From Actinomycetota bacterium (lineage in GTDB: Bacteria > Actinomycetota > Actinomycetes > Nanopelagicales > Nanopelagicaceae): DNA of 41,028 nucleotides. Positions 23,117-34,136 of the stretch are shown here, piece after piece (the first letter of the stretch is position 1; each line of letters begins with the position of its first letter). The notes below the pieces were generated by a model. That model was given only the letters and a program-made list of their open reading frames with translations, was not told the origin of the DNA and made no database searches. The stretch lies in the NCBI GenBank assembly GCA_009702845.1, contig WLHG01000001.1:1-41028 (forward strand), in the 5' to 3' direction. The translations under genes were made by a program, and so were the position numbers.

Positions 23117-23746
23117 ATGACTGATTCAGGAATGTTTGGCGCTCACGGAACTGGTGATACATCTGGATATGGTGGCCTTGCTCGTACGGCTGCAAATTCA
23201 GGCTCTTCCGAGCGTCCATATGGCGGTTATTTCGATGATGTCGCCGATGATTTAGAGCGCGCTTACCCCGAGTTTTCTGCGGCAATCGAACGCGTAATTG
23301 TCGATCGTGGCGAACTGACTTTGCACGTCAAGCGCGAAAAGCTTGTAGAAGTTGCAATGGTTTTGCGCGATTCGCTCAAATTCGAAATGTGTATGGGCGT
23401 TTCGGGAGTTCATTACCCACAAAATATCGGCAAAGAACTTGTCGCCGTGTACCCACTTCTTTCATTAACAAATAATCGCCGTATTCGCCTTGAGGTAACA
23501 GTTGCAGATGCTGATGCCCATATTCCAACACTTGTTGAAGTATGGGCGGGAAACAACTGGCACGAGCGCGAAACTTTTGACATGTTTGGAATTATTTTTG
23601 ATGGCCACCCAGGACTAACAAGAATTTTGATGCCAGATGACTGGCAAGGCCATCCACAACGTAAAGATTACGCACTCGGTGGAATTGCTGTTGAGTACAA
23701 AGGCGCATCTATTCCGCCGCCAAGTGATCGCAGGAGCTACAAATGA
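23117..23746 (+). CDS. nuoC: NADH-quinone oxidoreductase subunit C (NuoC)
   Basis: 209 residues, separate from NuoD rather than fused as in E. coli. The 30 kDa-subunit signature is present towards the C-terminus: 'ANNW-type' aromatic then '[25 protein letters not shown]', followed by '[12 protein letters not shown]'. The N-terminal 35 residues are Gly- and Ser-rich and poorly conserved. The subunit supports the quinone-site side of the peripheral arm. Its stop overlaps the nuoD start by four bases (ATGA). Confidence 0.96.
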   Translation: MTDSGMFGAHGTGDTSGYGGLARTAANSGSSERPYGGYFDDVADDLERAYPEFSAAIERVIVDRGELTLHVKREKLVEVAMVLRDSLKFEMCMGVSGVHYPQNIGKELVAVYPLLSLTNNRRIRLEVTVADADAHIPTLVEVWAGNNWHERETFDMFGIIFDGHPGLTRILMPDDWQGHPQRKDYALGGIAVEYKGASIPPPSDRRSYK

Positions 23747-25080
23747 CAACTTTTGACCCATACGCACCTTCGCGCGAAACTACAGAGGGTACCGTTTTCT
23801 CTGTAACTGGCGGAGATTGGGATTCACTCGTTCAGGAAATTGGTGCTACAAAAGAGGAGCGCGTAGTTGTAAATATGGGTCCACAACACCCATCAACTCA
23901 CGGTGTACTCCGTTTAGTTCTTGAGCTCGAAGGCGAAACTGTCACAGAGGTCCGTTGTGGAGTTGGATATCTTCACACTGGAATCGAAAAGAACATGGAG
24001 TTCCGTAACTGGACCCAAGGCACAACTTTTGTAACCCGCATGGATTATTTAGGACCAATATTTAACGAGACGGCATACTGCTTAGCCATTGAAAAACTTC
24101 TTGGCATTACTGAAGATGTTCCAGAGCGCGCCAGTGTTATCCGAGTGATGATGATGGAACTCAATCGAATCTCTTCACACATGGTCGCCCTTGGTACCGG
24201 TGCCCTCGAGCTCGGCGCCATTACTCCTATGTTCTTCGCATTTCGTGAACGAGAAATCGTCCTCGATATCTTTGAAATGATCTCTGGTCTACGCATGAAT
24301 ATGGCCTATATCCGCCCAGGTGGCGTTCAGCAAGATCTTCCAGAGGGCGCAATCCCAAAAATTCGGGATGCAGTAAAACTCATGCGCAAAAACTTTAAGG
24401 ACAACACATCCCTGCTTGTCGGAAACTCCATTTGGATGAAGCGGACCCAAGGAATCGGTTACTTAGATTTAGCGGGCGCAGCAACTCTTGGCATCACTGG
24501 TCCCGTTCTTCGTTCAACTGGAATGCCTTGGGACTTACGTAAAGTGCAGCCATATTGCGGATATGAAAACTACAACTTTGATGTTGTTACTGCCGATACA
24601 TGTGATGTTTATGGGCGCTTCCTCATTCGCATGAATGAACTTGAGCAGTCATTGCGCATCATCGAACAGGCCTTAGATAAGTTGGAAAATCTAGATGGCG
24701 CACCAGTAATGGTTGCCGACAAGAAGATTGCTTGGCCAGCCCAACTTGCCCTTGGCAGCGACGGACTTGGCAACTCTCTAAATCACATTCGCGAAATAAT
24801 GGGAACTTCGATGGAGTCCTTAATTCACCACTTCAAATTAGTTACAGAGGGTTTTCACGTTCCAGCCGGTCAGGTTTATCAGGCGATTGAATCTCCTCGC
24901 GGAGAGCTAGGCGCACACGTTGTATCCGACGGTGGTACTCGTCCTTACCGTGTTCACTTCCGTGAGCCATCATTTAATAACTTACAAGCAACCTCTGCAA
25001 TGAGTGAGGGCGGAATGATCGCTGACATTATTGGTGCAGTTGCATCTATCGACCCAGTTATGGGAGGCGTTGACCGCTAA
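23743..25080 (+). CDS. nuoD: NADH-quinone oxidoreductase subunit D (NuoD)
   Basis: 445 residues of the 49 kDa subunit family. The quinone-site histidine loop '[19 protein letters not shown]' is intact, as are '[12 protein letters not shown]', 'VTRMDYLGP', and the C-terminal '[16 protein letters not shown]' and '[23 protein letters not shown]'. With NuoB it forms the quinone reduction chamber. The last Arg residue (ending DR) is the family's usual C-terminus, so the gene is complete. The stop shares its last base with the nuoE ATG (TAATG), a coupling that recurs in this operon. Confidence 0.97.
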   Translation: MTTFDPYAPSRETTEGTVFSVTGGDWDSLVQEIGATKEERVVVNMGPQHPSTHGVLRLVLELEGETVTEVRCGVGYLHTGIEKNMEFRNWTQGTTFVTRMDYLGPIFNETAYCLAIEKLLGITEDVPERASVIRVMMMELNRISSHMVALGTGALELGAITPMFFAFREREIVLDIFEMISGLRMNMAYIRPGGVQQDLPEGAIPKIRDAVKLMRKNFKDNTSLLVGNSIWMKRTQGIGYLDLAGAATLGITGPVLRSTGMPWDLRKVQPYCGYENYNFDVVTADTCDVYGRFLIRMNELEQSLRIIEQALDKLENLDGAPVMVADKKIAWPAQLALGSDGLGNSLNHIREIMGTSMESLIHHFKLVTEGFHVPAGQVYQAIESPRGELGAHVVSDGGTRPYRVHFREPSFNNLQATSAMSEGGMIADIIGAVASIDPVMGGVDR

Positions 25081-25706
25081 TGGATTATTCTCCGCAAGAT
25101 CTTGCAACCATGGATTCAATTATCAAACGCTATCCGCGCTCCCGCTCTGCAATCATGCCATTACTGCACTTTGTACAGTCGCGCGTTGGCTTTGTTAACG
25201 GTGAAGGCATCGAACTTATTGCAAAACTTTTATCTCTAGAAACGGCAGAGGTTTCTGCCGTTGCTACTTTTTACACTCAATACAAACGCAAGCCCGTTGG
25301 TGAATACCATGTTGGCGTATGCACAAATACCCTTTGCGCTGTAATGGGCGGGGATGCAATATTTGCTGGCCTTAAAGAGCACCTCGGCGTAGAGAACGAT
25401 GGCGTCACTGCCGATGGCAAAGTCTCACTCGAACATATCGAGTGCAATGCCGCATGTGACTATGCCCCAGTTGTTATGGCGAACTGGGAGTTCTATGACA
25501 ATCAGACTGTTCAATCGTCAAAAGATTTAGTTGATTCGATGCGCAATGGAAATCCGACACCTCCTACCCGTGGCCCGAACTCATTAGTTACCTGGAAAGA
25601 GGCCTCGGCCGTGCTTGCTGGAATCAATGATGGAAAAGCCAATGAAGGCATTCAGGCCGGTGAACCATCACTGCTTGGGTTAAAACTTTCGAAAGAGGGC
25701 AAGTAA
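25080..25706 (+). CDS. nuoE: NADH-quinone oxidoreductase subunit E (NuoE)
   Basis: 208 residues, longer than the roughly 165 of E. coli because of a C-terminal tail after 'VDSMRNGNPTPPTRGPN', as is common in actinobacteria. The thioredoxin-like 24 kDa domain holds the [2Fe-2S] cluster N1a ligands: a Cx4C pair in 'VGVCTNTLCAVMGG' and a Cx3C pair in 'IECNAACDYAPV'. It is part of the NADH-oxidising tip with NuoF. Both ends share a base with their neighbours (TAATG). Confidence 0.96.
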   Translation: MDYSPQDLATMDSIIKRYPRSRSAIMPLLHFVQSRVGFVNGEGIELIAKLLSLETAEVSAVATFYTQYKRKPVGEYHVGVCTNTLCAVMGGDAIFAGLKEHLGVENDGVTADGKVSLEHIECNAACDYAPVVMANWEFYDNQTVQSSKDLVDSMRNGNPTPPTRGPNSLVTWKEASAVLAGINDGKANEGIQAGEPSLLGLKLSKEGK

Positions 25707-26986
25707 TGGCAAAGTTAGTGCCCGTACTTTCAGCACATTGGGACGAGAAAGATTCATTCACGATTGAGGCCTACACACGTCATGGTGGATATACAGCCTC
25801 TAAAAAAGCTTTAGCAATGGATCCAGATGCCGTTATTCAATTAGTTAAAGATTCTGGACTGCGAGGGCGTGGTGGTGCTGGTTTCCCAACTGGAATGAAG
25901 TGGGGATTTATTCCACAGGGCGATAACAAAGATCACTACTTAGTTGTTAACGCCGATGAATCCGAACCGGGTACCTGCAAAGACATGCCACTACTTATGG
26001 CTAACCCACACGTATTGATTGAGGGCTGCATTATCGCCTGCCATGCAATTCGCGCTAAGCATGCTTTTATTTATATTCGTGGCGAAGTTACACACGTTGT
26101 TCGCCGCATGAACCAAGCCATTGAAGATGCCTATAAAGCCGGACATCTCGGTAAAGGTATTGATCTAGTTTTGCATGTTGGAGCTGGCGCATATATCTGT
26201 GGCGAAGAAACTGCCCTTTTAGATTCACTCGAAGGCTTCCGTGGGCAGCCTCGTTTGCGACCACCGTTCCCAGCCATTGCTGGTTTGTATGCACGCCCTA
26301 CCGTTGTAAATAACGTTGAATCAATTGCATCTGTTCCAGAGATAATTTTAAAGGGTGCCGAGTGGTACCAATCCATGGGCACCGAGAAAAGCAAGGGAAC
26401 GACGCTGTATTCACTATCGGGCCACGTAAATAACCCAGGCCAATTCGAAGCGCCTCTTGGAATTACCTTGCGTGAAATCCTAGAAATGTCCGGCGGAATT
26501 CGTAATGGGCATACTTTAAAGTTCTGGACTCCGGGTGGATCATCGACGCCGATATTTACTGCCGAACATTTAGATACTCCACTTGATTATGAAGGAGTGG
26601 CTGCTGCAGGTTCAATGCTTGGTACTAAGGCACTACAAATATTTGATGAGACCACTTGTGTTGTGCGTGCCGTACTGCGCTGGACAGAGTTTTATAAGCA
26701 CGAGTCTTGCGGCAAGTGCACACCATGTCGCGAAGGCACTTGGTGGCTAGTTCAAATCTTACGTGATTTAGAAGCTGGCAAGGGAACCGAAGACGACCTT
26801 GCGAAGTTACTCGATCTCTGTGACAACATTTTAGGGCGCTCATTCTGCGCACTAGGTGATGGCGCGACTAGTCCGATAACTTCATCAATTAAATATTTCC
26901 GCGATGAATACATCGCACACATGACTCAAGGCGGGTGCCCGTTTGATCCAGTTGCATCAACGCTATTTGTTGGGGCGGGTGCTTAA
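25706..26986 (+). CDS. nuoF: NADH-quinone oxidoreductase subunit F (NuoF, NADH/FMN-binding)
   Basis: 426 residues. The FMN/NADH site is marked by 'GLRGRGGAGFPTGMKW', 'VVNADESEPGTCKD' and 'HVGAGAYICGEETALLDSLEG'. The N3 [4Fe-4S] ligands are the three cysteines of 'ESCGKCTPCREGTWW' and the later Cys in 'GRSFCALGDGA'. This is the 51 kDa subunit that takes hydride from NADH onto FMN. It begins on the last base of the nuoE stop and abuts nuoG. Length and motif order are normal, and all key residues are present. Confidence 0.98.
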   Translation: MAKLVPVLSAHWDEKDSFTIEAYTRHGGYTASKKALAMDPDAVIQLVKDSGLRGRGGAGFPTGMKWGFIPQGDNKDHYLVVNADESEPGTCKDMPLLMANPHVLIEGCIIACHAIRAKHAFIYIRGEVTHVVRRMNQAIEDAYKAGHLGKGIDLVLHVGAGAYICGEETALLDSLEGFRGQPRLRPPFPAIAGLYARPTVVNNVESIASVPEIILKGAEWYQSMGTEKSKGTTLYSLSGHVNNPGQFEAPLGITLREILEMSGGIRNGHTLKFWTPGGSSTPIFTAEHLDTPLDYEGVAAAGSMLGTKALQIFDETTCVVRAVLRWTEFYKHESCGKCTPCREGTWWLVQILRDLEAGKGTEDDLAKLLDLCDNILGRSFCALGDGATSPITSSIKYFRDEYIAHMTQGGCPFDPVASTLFVGAGA

Positions 26987-29338
26987 ATGACAACTACTGA
27001 AATCGTCGACATGATTACCGTTGTTATTGATGGTTTTGAAGTTAGCGTTCCAAAGGGAACTTTAGTAATTCGTGCAGCTGAGCAGCTTGGAATTCAGATT
27101 CCACGCTTCTGTGATCACCCACTGCTTGATCCAGTTGGTGCATGTCGTCAGTGTTTAGTCGATATTGAAATCAATGGTCGTGCATTTCCTAAGCCACAAG
27201 CATCATGCACAATCCCTGTTGAGCCAGGAATGATTGTAAAAACTCAACTCACCTCAGCCGTTGCCGATAAAGCGCAGAAGGGTGTGATGGAGCTCTTGCT
27301 CATCAACCACCCTCTCGATTGCCCAGTTTGTGACAAAGGTGGAGAGTGCCCACTGCAAAATCAAGCAATGAGCACTGGCCGCAGCGAAACGCGCTTTGAG
27401 GGCGTTAAGCGCACATTTGAAAAGCCGATCAATATTTCTTCACAAGTCTTACTTGACCGCGAACGCTGTGTTTTATGCGCACGCTGTACTCGTTTCTCAG
27501 AACAAATCGCAAGTGACCCTTTTATTACTCTGAATGAGCGTGGTGCACTTCAGCAAGTTGGAATTTACGAGAAGCAACCGTTCAAGTCATATTTCTCGGG
27601 CAACACGGTGCAAATCTGCCCAGTGGGTGCTCTAACCGGTGCTTCTTATCGTTTCCGCGCACGCCCATTTGATTTAGTTTCAACACCATCTGCATGCGAA
27701 CACTGTGCATCTGGTTGCGATATGCGTACCGATATTCGTAGAGGTAAAACACTTCGCCGTCTTGCTGGTGATGATGCTTCAGTTAACGAAGAGTGGAACT
27801 GCGATAAGGGACGATGGGCATTTAAATATGTCACAGCCATAGATCGACTTACCCATCCATTAGTGCGTAACGCAGATGGAGAATTAGTTCAAGCATCGTG
27901 GCCAGAGGCTCTTGCCGTCGCAGCTCAGGGATTGAAAGCGAATTCATCGGCAGTACTAGTTGGAGGCCGTGCAACATATGAGGATGCATACGGATACAGC
28001 AAGTTTGCACGAGTTGCACTTAATACAAATGATATCGATTTCCGTTCGCGTCTTTCATCGGATGAAGAGCGTGAATTTTTAGCAGCACGCGTAGTTGGTT
28101 CATCAACTACCTACCGCGACATTGATCGCGCCGACCATGTACTACTCGTTGGCTTTGAACCCGAAGAAGAGTCACCAATTGTTTTCTTACGTTTAAATAA
28201 GCAGTTCCGCAAGCGTGCGCTGAAAGTTACAACCATTGCAAGCAAACTCTCAATAGGAGTTGAAAAACTCAAAGGAGAATTTGTTAAAGTTGCACCTGGT
28301 CAAGAAAGCCTTGCAATTTCCTCTCAAGAACTTACGCCTAAATCAGTAATTCTTGTTGGAGAGCGTGCATCTGAAAGCGCTGGAGTGTTAACGGCCGTTG
28401 GCGCACTTAGCGATTCAACGGGTGCAAAGATTGCGTGGATCCCGCGCCGTGCAGGTGAGCGCGGTGCGCTCGAAGCTGGAGCCATCGGTAACTTATTGCC
28501 AGGCGGACGCCCTGTCGCTGATGCGCCAGCCCGCGTAGATATCGCTGCGCTGTGGGGCATGGATTCATTGCCAACAACTATTGGTCGCAGCAGCGAAGAG
28601 ATTTTTGCCGCAGTTAATTCAGGTGCTATCGGTGCGCTAGTAGTCGGCGGTGTAGATCCACTCGATGGCGCTAACTCTGTAGCCGCTTTAGCCGCACTTG
28701 ATAAGGCTTTTGTCGTCAGTTTTGAGATAGCTCCTAGCGAAGTCACAATGCGAGCAGATGTAGTCCTACCCGTTGCCGCGATTACTGAGAAGAGTGGATC
28801 ATTTTTAAACTGGGAAGGCCGCGCTCGTGCATTTGATTCGGCCGTTCAGGACTCACTTAATCGCAGCGATCTTCGAATTCTCTCCATGATTGCTCAGGAG
28901 ATGGGCACACCACTGAACCTCGGGACCGTCACAGCTGCAGCCAAAGAGATTGCATCTCTCGGTGTATGGGATGGTGCACGGGCAACAATGAAGTCTGTGA
29001 GCGCCGCAAAGGTTCCATCACTCAAAAACGATCAATTCATTCTTAACTCATGGCGCCGTTTACTAGATCTCGGAACGCTGCAAAAGGGTGAAGAAAACTT
29101 AGCGGGTACTGCACGTCAGACCGTGGCGGTTATTTCACCAAATCGCGCACATGCCATGGGAGTTGTTGATGGAGATCTATTAAAGATTTCAACGACGCAT
29201 GGTTCAGTAACTATTTCCGCCTTAGTAGAAGATATACATGACGATGCAATCTGGGCGCCACGTAATTCACGTGGCTCTCAATTACTTGTAAACCTAGGCG
29301 CCGGACATGGCGCAGTAGTTACGGTGGTGAAGATATGA
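26987..29338 (+). CDS. nuoG: NADH-quinone oxidoreductase subunit G (NuoG)
   Basis: 783 residues. The N-terminal [2Fe-2S] cluster N1b uses C42, C53, C56 and C74. The N5 cluster block is '[20 protein letters not shown]', with its His ligand. N4 ligands lie in '[14 protein letters not shown]' and '[10 protein letters not shown]'. An extra cluster, N7, is predicted from CxxCxxxC followed after 27 residues by Cys ('CEHCASGC' to 'EWNC'); it occurs in E. coli and Thermus but not mitochondria. The C-terminal 500 residues are a molybdopterin-oxidoreductase-like domain that has lost clear cofactor residues, as in other NuoG. The stop overlaps the nuoH ATG by four bases. Confidence 0.97.
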   Translation: MTTTEIVDMITVVIDGFEVSVPKGTLVIRAAEQLGIQIPRFCDHPLLDPVGACRQCLVDIEINGRAFPKPQASCTIPVEPGMIVKTQLTSAVADKAQKGVMELLLINHPLDCPVCDKGGECPLQNQAMSTGRSETRFEGVKRTFEKPINISSQVLLDRERCVLCARCTRFSEQIASDPFITLNERGALQQVGIYEKQPFKSYFSGNTVQICPVGALTGASYRFRARPFDLVSTPSACEHCASGCDMRTDIRRGKTLRRLAGDDASVNEEWNCDKGRWAFKYVTAIDRLTHPLVRNADGELVQASWPEALAVAAQGLKANSSAVLVGGRATYEDAYGYSKFARVALNTNDIDFRSRLSSDEEREFLAARVVGSSTTYRDIDRADHVLLVGFEPEEESPIVFLRLNKQFRKRALKVTTIASKLSIGVEKLKGEFVKVAPGQESLAISSQELTPKSVILVGERASESAGVLTAVGALSDSTGAKIAWIPRRAGERGALEAGAIGNLLPGGRPVADAPARVDIAALWGMDSLPTTIGRSSEEIFAAVNSGAIGALVVGGVDPLDGANSVAALAALDKAFVVSFEIAPSEVTMRADVVLPVAAITEKSGSFLNWEGRARAFDSAVQDSLNRSDLRILSMIAQEMGTPLNLGTVTAAAKEIASLGVWDGARATMKSVSAAKVPSLKNDQFILNSWRRLLDLGTLQKGEENLAGTARQTVAVISPNRAHAMGVVDGDLLKISTTHGSVTISALVEDIHDDAIWAPRNSRGSQLLVNLGAGHGAVVTVVKI

Positions 29339-30552
29339 CAACAGCAGAGTTAATCGGGGCAGATCCAGGCTGGCTAATTACCGTAAAGGCCTTACTTGTC
29401 TTTATCTTTTGTGTAGTTCTCACTCTGTTATCTGTTTGGGGAGAGCGTCGCTTAGTTGGTCGCATGCAACAACGTCCAGGGCCAAACCGTGTTGGTCCAT
29501 TTGGATTAATTCAGGCGCTGGCAGATGGCGTAAAACTGGCGCTCAAAGAGGACATCATTCCGGCAGCTGCCGACAAAATCGTCTTTGTTATAGCCCCAAT
29601 TATTAGTGCTACGACCTGCTTTATGTCCTTTGCTGTTATTCCAATCACCGGTCCAGTAACTCTCTTTGGCCAAAAGACTGCAATGCAGTTAACAGATCTT
29701 CCAATTGGCGTTCTTTACGTATTAGCAATCGCATCCGTTGGTGTGTATGGAATCATTTTGGCTGGTTGGTCATCAGGCTCCACGTATCCACTTCTCGGCG
29801 GTCTGCGATCAAGTGCACAGGTTATTTCCTATGAAATTGCGATGGGACTTTCACTCGTAGCTGTATTTATCTATGCAGGATCGATGTCAACTTCTGACAT
29901 TGTGGCTGCACAATCCACAACTTGGTATGCAGTTGTCTTGTTCCCATCATTTGTAATCTATGCGATATCAATGGTTGGTGAAACTAATCGTGCACCATTT
30001 GATTTAGCCGAAGCCGAAGGTGAGCTCGTCGGCGGTTTCCATACTGAGTACTCATCACTTAAATTTGCACTCTTCTTCTTAGCCGAATACGTCAACATAA
30101 TTGCAGTCTCGGCCCTTGCGACAACGCTCTTCCTAGGCGGGTACCACGCTCCACCACTCCTTGGTTTCACTGAAAACTGGCTAGGTGGTTGGTTCACTGC
30201 AATTTGGTTCTTCTCAAAGGTGTTGGTCTTCTTCTTCGTTTTTGTTTGGTTACGCGGAACTCTGCCTCGTCTACGTTATGACCAGTTCATGCAATTTGGC
30301 TGGAAGGTTTTAATTCCAGTTTCAATTGTTTGGATCTTGGTTGTTGCAACACTTCGTGTACTTTCATTGCAAGGCGCACCACGTTTAGTAGTCGTAGCCT
30401 TCGCAAGCTTTGTAGTTCTTCTGGTGATGTTGGTTAACATCGGTTTTGAAAATGCAAAGAAAAAGAAGGAAATGGCGGTCTTCGATGATGCCCCTTCACC
30501 AAGTTTCGCCGTACCAGCTTTGCCGACGAAGAGTGGAGCCGACAATGTCTGA
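29335..30552 (+). CDS. nuoH: NADH-quinone oxidoreductase subunit H (NuoH)
   Basis: 405 residues with about eight or nine membrane segments. Family motifs include '[20 protein letters not shown]', '[16 protein letters not shown]' and the quinone-entry loop '[20 protein letters not shown]' followed by '[17 protein letters not shown]'. NuoH forms the quinone tunnel and joins the two arms of complex I. A basic, hydrophilic tail of about 35 residues ('NAKKKKEM...') extends past the last helix, longer than in E. coli (325 residues) but similar to other actinobacteria. Its end overlaps the nuoI start by eight bases. Confidence 0.97.
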   Translation: MTTAELIGADPGWLITVKALLVFIFCVVLTLLSVWGERRLVGRMQQRPGPNRVGPFGLIQALADGVKLALKEDIIPAAADKIVFVIAPIISATTCFMSFAVIPITGPVTLFGQKTAMQLTDLPIGVLYVLAIASVGVYGIILAGWSSGSTYPLLGGLRSSAQVISYEIAMGLSLVAVFIYAGSMSTSDIVAAQSTTWYAVVLFPSFVIYAISMVGETNRAPFDLAEAEGELVGGFHTEYSSLKFALFFLAEYVNIIAVSALATTLFLGGYHAPPLLGFTENWLGGWFTAIWFFSKVLVFFFVFVWLRGTLPRLRYDQFMQFGWKVLIPVSIVWILVVATLRVLSLQGAPRLVVVAFASFVVLLVMLVNIGFENAKKKKEMAVFDDAPSPSFAVPALPTKSGADNV

Positions 30553-31156
30553 GATCGAACCCTTTAATAGCAACGACAAAGGCCTAGAAAAAGTTGAGTT
30601 CACTCAAGTTGATCAGCCTGGCTCTGTTGGAGTATTTGGCCATGCAAAGGGTTTCTGGACGACCTTTGCAACCATCTTTAAAAAGCCTGAAACCGTTGAA
30701 TATCCAGAGGTTAAAGCCCCTACACAAGAACGCTTTCATGGACGTCACCAGTTAAACCGCCACCCAGATGGTCTTGAGAAATGCATTGGCTGCGAGCTGT
30801 GTGCTTGGGCATGTCCTGCAGATGCGATTTATGTTGAAGGTGCAGACAACACTGAAGAGAATCGCATGTCACCGGGTGAGCGATACGGCAAGGTTTATCA
30901 GATTAATTATCTGCGTTGTGTCTTCTGCGGACTATGCATCGAAGCCTGTCCGACTCGCGCGCTTACTATGACAAATGAGTATGAACTTGCCGATGATTCA
31001 CGCGAAAAATTAATCTTCGAAAAAGATGACTTGCTTGGACCATTGCGTGCTGGAATGTTGATGCCGCCACACCCAATGTACCCAGATATGAATGACACTA
31101 ATTACTACAAGGGTGAAGTAACAGAGGCCCATCCGTCACAGGACGTGAATAAATGA
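30545..31156 (+). CDS. nuoI: NADH-quinone oxidoreductase subunit I (NuoI)
   Basis: 203 residues from the ATG at 30545; a longer frame reaching 30446 would lie inside nuoH and adds basic shadow sequence. Two [4Fe-4S] ferredoxin motifs are intact: '[16 protein letters not shown]' and '[16 protein letters not shown]', binding clusters N6a and N6b. They relay electrons from NuoG to NuoB. The preceding '[19 protein letters not shown]' resembles the membrane-associated N-terminal helix of NuoI. The ATG overlaps the nuoH stop (ATGTCTGA), and its own stop overlaps the nuoJ start (ATGA). Confidence 0.96.
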   Translation: MSEIEPFNSNDKGLEKVEFTQVDQPGSVGVFGHAKGFWTTFATIFKKPETVEYPEVKAPTQERFHGRHQLNRHPDGLEKCIGCELCAWACPADAIYVEGADNTEENRMSPGERYGKVYQINYLRCVFCGLCIEACPTRALTMTNEYELADDSREKLIFEKDDLLGPLRAGMLMPPHPMYPDMNDTNYYKGEVTEAHPSQDVNK

Positions 31157-31944
31157 ACGATCTCGCACTCCAAGTTGGTCAGACAGCGGCCCCCGAAGCA
31201 ACTCTCTTTTGGATTCTTGCGCCACTGACTTTGATTGCCGCCCTTGGAATGTTGCTAGTAAAGAAGGCAGTTCATTCGGCGATCTTGATGGCGTTTGTCA
31301 TGGTCGCTCTTGCAATCTTCTACATCGCCCAGGGTGCGCCATTTCTAGGGATAGTTCAAATAGTTGTCTATACCGGCGCCGTCATGATGCTCTTCCTCTT
31401 TATCCTTATGCTGGTCGGTGTTGACTCTTCTGATTCACTCACTGAAACAATCAGAGGACTGCGTCCGATTGCAATTACCGCAGCTCTCGGTTTTGGCGGA
31501 CTTATGGTTTCACTTCTCGGACGAGCAACCCTTGGTCGAGGCGCAGTTGGAGTTGAAGCCGCTAACGCCGAAGGAAATGTTCAAGGAATTGCACAACTTT
31601 TATTCTCAACTTTTGTCTGGCCATTCGAAGTTGTATCCGCGCTCCTAATTACCGCAGCCCTTGGTGCAATGGTTTTAGCCCATCATCACCGAGTTCAAGA
31701 GCGTCCGACGCAACGACAACTCTCAATCGAACGCTTCCGCGGTGACTCAATAGCAAATGCCGCTGGATTACCTGCCCCTGGAGTCTTTGCTCGACATAAC
31801 GCTGTTGACGTGCCAGCGCTTTTGCCAGATGGCACGGCATCTGCCGCCTCCGTCAACGCCAGCTTAAAGGCTCGCGGGGATGTCTTAGATTCATCGCTCT
31901 TTGAACTAGGCACCGTCGATACAAGCGTTGAGGAGGAGAAGTAA
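31153..31944 (+). CDS. nuoJ: NADH-quinone oxidoreductase subunit J (NuoJ)
   Basis: 263 residues. The first 175 or so hold about five membrane segments with the NuoJ core '[26 protein letters not shown]', whose TM3 contains the pi-bulge region 'YTGAVMMLF'. After the last helix comes a hydrophilic tail of roughly 85 residues beginning '[13 protein letters not shown]' and including '[17 protein letters not shown]', absent from the 184-residue E. coli protein but, from memory, typical of actinobacterial NuoJ. It belongs to the membrane arm next to NuoA and NuoK. nuoK follows without a gap. Confidence 0.95.
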   Translation: MNDLALQVGQTAAPEATLFWILAPLTLIAALGMLLVKKAVHSAILMAFVMVALAIFYIAQGAPFLGIVQIVVYTGAVMMLFLFILMLVGVDSSDSLTETIRGLRPIAITAALGFGGLMVSLLGRATLGRGAVGVEAANAEGNVQGIAQLLFSTFVWPFEVVSALLITAALGAMVLAHHHRVQERPTQRQLSIERFRGDSIANAAGLPAPGVFARHNAVDVPALLPDGTASAASVNASLKARGDVLDSSLFELGTVDTSVEEEK

Positions 31945-32244
31945 ATGAATGCAGCTAACTATCTCTACCTCTCAGCAATGCTCTTTACTATTGGTGCTGT
32001 CGGAGTAGTTGTCCGACGCAATGCAATCGTTGTCTTTATGTGCGTTGAACTCATGCTTAACGCTGCCAATCTTTCATTTGTAACTTTCTCTCGAATTAAT
32101 GGCGATCTCAATGGCCAAGTAATCGCCTTCTTTACGATGGTTGTTGCAGCTTGTGAAGTCGTAGTTGGTTTAGCAATTATCGTGACGATTTATCGCTCAC
32201 GTCGATCGGCATCTGTTGACGATGCTAGTTTGTTGAAGCGATAA
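31945..32244 (+). CDS. nuoK: NADH-quinone oxidoreductase subunit K (NuoK)
   Basis: 99 residues, the usual length, with three membrane segments. The two buried glutamates important for proton transfer are present: E35 in '[13 protein letters not shown]' and E71 in '[13 protein letters not shown]'. It forms part of the proton path between NuoJ and NuoN. A GAGGAGAAG ribosome-binding site lies in the end of nuoJ just before the ATG. nuoL starts two bases after the stop. Confidence 0.97.
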   Translation: MNAANYLYLSAMLFTIGAVGVVVRRNAIVVFMCVELMLNAANLSFVTFSRINGDLNGQVIAFFTMVVAACEVVVGLAIIVTIYRSRRSASVDDASLLKR

Positions 32245-32246
32245 TC

Positions 32247-34136
32247 ATGATGACTTCCAACAGCCTCGTATATTTAATTGCCTTGCCTCTTGCAGGTTCT
32301 GCGATTCTTCTGCTTTCAGGACGTCGTAGCGATAAATGGGGACATTTACTCGCAACAGCTCTATCGGCATCATCCTTCTTCGTCGGTCTCTACCAACTCT
32401 CATTGATGCTCAGTCGTTCAAATGGTCAGCGCCCAGTCTCTCAGAAGTTATTTGAGTGGATCTCTGTTGGAACATTCAACATTGATGCAGGGTTAATGCT
32501 TGATCAGCTCTCTATCTGTTTCGTACTTCTGATTACGGGCGTCGGCACACTCATTCATATTTATTCAATCTCTTATATGTCCCATGATCCAGATCGCCGC
32601 CGTTTTTTTGCATTTCTCAACCTCTTTATTGCGGCAATGTTGCTTCTTGTTTTAGGCGATAGCTATCTCAATCTCTATGTTGGCTGGGAGGGTGTCGGTC
32701 TTGCCTCCTACCTCTTAATCGGATTCTGGAATCAAAAGCCTGCTTACGCAACGGCATCTAAAAAAGCATTCGTAATGAACCGTATTGGCGACATGGGCCT
32801 CTCATTTGCCATCATGATCGCATTTGCCACAATGGGCACGGTTTCATTCTCAGGTATCAAAGAGGCTTCCGGTCATACATCTACTGCAGCATTAACTGCA
32901 ATCGGCATCATGCTTCTCGTAGCTGCCACTGGAAAATCGGCGCAATTCCCGCTACAGGCATGGCTTGGCGATGCAATGGCCGGTCCAACTCCAGTCTCAG
33001 CCCTGATCCACGCGGCAACGATGGTTACCGCGGGTGTCTATTTAATTACTCGCTCTAACTTCATCTTTGATGCCGCCCCTACTGCACAGCTTTTAGTTGT
33101 AATTGTTGGCGCAATAACATTGATGTTTGGTGCCTTAATCGGTACTGCCAAAGATGACATTAAGAAGGCACTTGCCGCATCGACGATGTCACAGATCGGC
33201 TACATGATTTTGGCGGCCGGTCTTGGTCCAGTTGGATATGCCTTTGCAATCATGCATCTACTAACGCATGGATTCTTTAAAGCTGGAATGTTCCTTGGAG
33301 CAGGTTCGGTTATGCATGGAATGAACGATGAAGTCAATATGCGAAAGTATGGAGCGCTCCGTAAGTTCATGCCAATCACTTTTGCAACGTTTGGACTTGG
33401 ATATTTAGCGATCCTCGGAGTTCCTCCATTTGCTGGCTTCTACTCTAAAGATATGATTATTGAAACCGCCTTTAACTCAGGTGGTACTAAGGGAATTATT
33501 CTTGGCTGCGTAACCTTGTTAGGTGCTGGAATTACCGCTTTCTATATGACTCGGGTAATGATCCTTACTTTTACTGGTACTTCTCGTTGGGATGAAGAGG
33601 CACATCCACATGAATCCCCATGGCTGATGTGGCTGCCAATGGCAATCCTGGCAATTGGCTCGGTTACATCTGGATATCTCTTAAGTCACGGAGATGCGCT
33701 GGTTAACTGGCTATCACCACTATTTGAAAACCATGGCGAACACAGCGAGCTCCTATCACCAATGATTGTTTCGGGTCTTGCCTTATTGATGGTGGCAATT
33801 GGAGTGGCATTTGCATTCATCAAGTACTCGCTCAATGAGGTTGATGCCGTTGCTCCTAGTGATGTTTCAATCTTCACGACAGTTGCACGCCAAGATCTAA
33901 TGCAGGATCGCTTCAACGAGGCGGTGTTTATGCGCCCTGGTCAAGTACTTACGAAGCTCCTTGTTAAGAGCGATGAAGCGGTAATAGATGGCGCAGTGCG
34001 AGGTATTGGGCGTGCAGCCCTTGGCTCAGGTGCATCTCTGCGTGGGATTCAGAACGGCTTTGTCCGCAGCTATGCGGCGTTAATTTTGATCGGTGCCGTC
34101 GCACTGATTGCAGCGATTTGGGTGGTGACACAATAA
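32247..34136 (+). CDS. nuoL: NADH-quinone oxidoreductase subunit L (NuoL)
   Basis: 629 residues with the antiporter-like fold. The key segments are '[18 protein letters not shown]' with the conserved Glu, '[40 protein letters not shown]' containing the central Lys and His residues (20-residue stretches given as landmarks only), and '[17 protein letters not shown]'. The C-terminal region has the long amphipathic lateral helix and a final membrane anchor ('[16 protein letters not shown]'). It is the distal proton pump of the membrane arm. Two adjacent ATG codons are available (32247 and 32250). The stop shares its last base with the nuoM ATG. Confidence 0.97.
   Translation: MMTSNSLVYLIALPLAGSAILLLSGRRSDKWGHLLATALSASSFFVGLYQLSLMLSRSNGQRPVSQKLFEWISVGTFNIDAGLMLDQLSICFVLLITGVGTLIHIYSISYMSHDPDRRRFFAFLNLFIAAMLLLVLGDSYLNLYVGWEGVGLASYLLIGFWNQKPAYATASKKAFVMNRIGDMGLSFAIMIAFATMGTVSFSGIKEASGHTSTAALTAIGIMLLVAATGKSAQFPLQAWLGDAMAGPTPVSALIHAATMVTAGVYLITRSNFIFDAAPTAQLLVVIVGAITLMFGALIGTAKDDIKKALAASTMSQIGYMILAAGLGPVGYAFAIMHLLTHGFFKAGMFLGAGSVMHGMNDEVNMRKYGALRKFMPITFATFGLGYLAILGVPPFAGFYSKDMIIETAFNSGGTKGIILGCVTLLGAGITAFYMTRVMILTFTGTSRWDEEAHPHESPWLMWLPMAILAIGSVTSGYLLSHGDALVNWLSPLFENHGEHSELLSPMIVSGLALLMVAIGVAFAFIKYSLNEVDAVAPSDVSIFTTVARQDLMQDRFNEAVFMRPGQVLTKLLVKSDEAVIDGAVRGIGRAALGSGASLRGIQNGFVRSYAALILIGAVALIAAIWVVTQ

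Noticed and set aside
28324..28746. A 140-codon minus-strand open frame opposite nuoG
   Set aside because: Ala/Ser/Pro-rich shadow of the NuoG C-terminal domain; no start signal.
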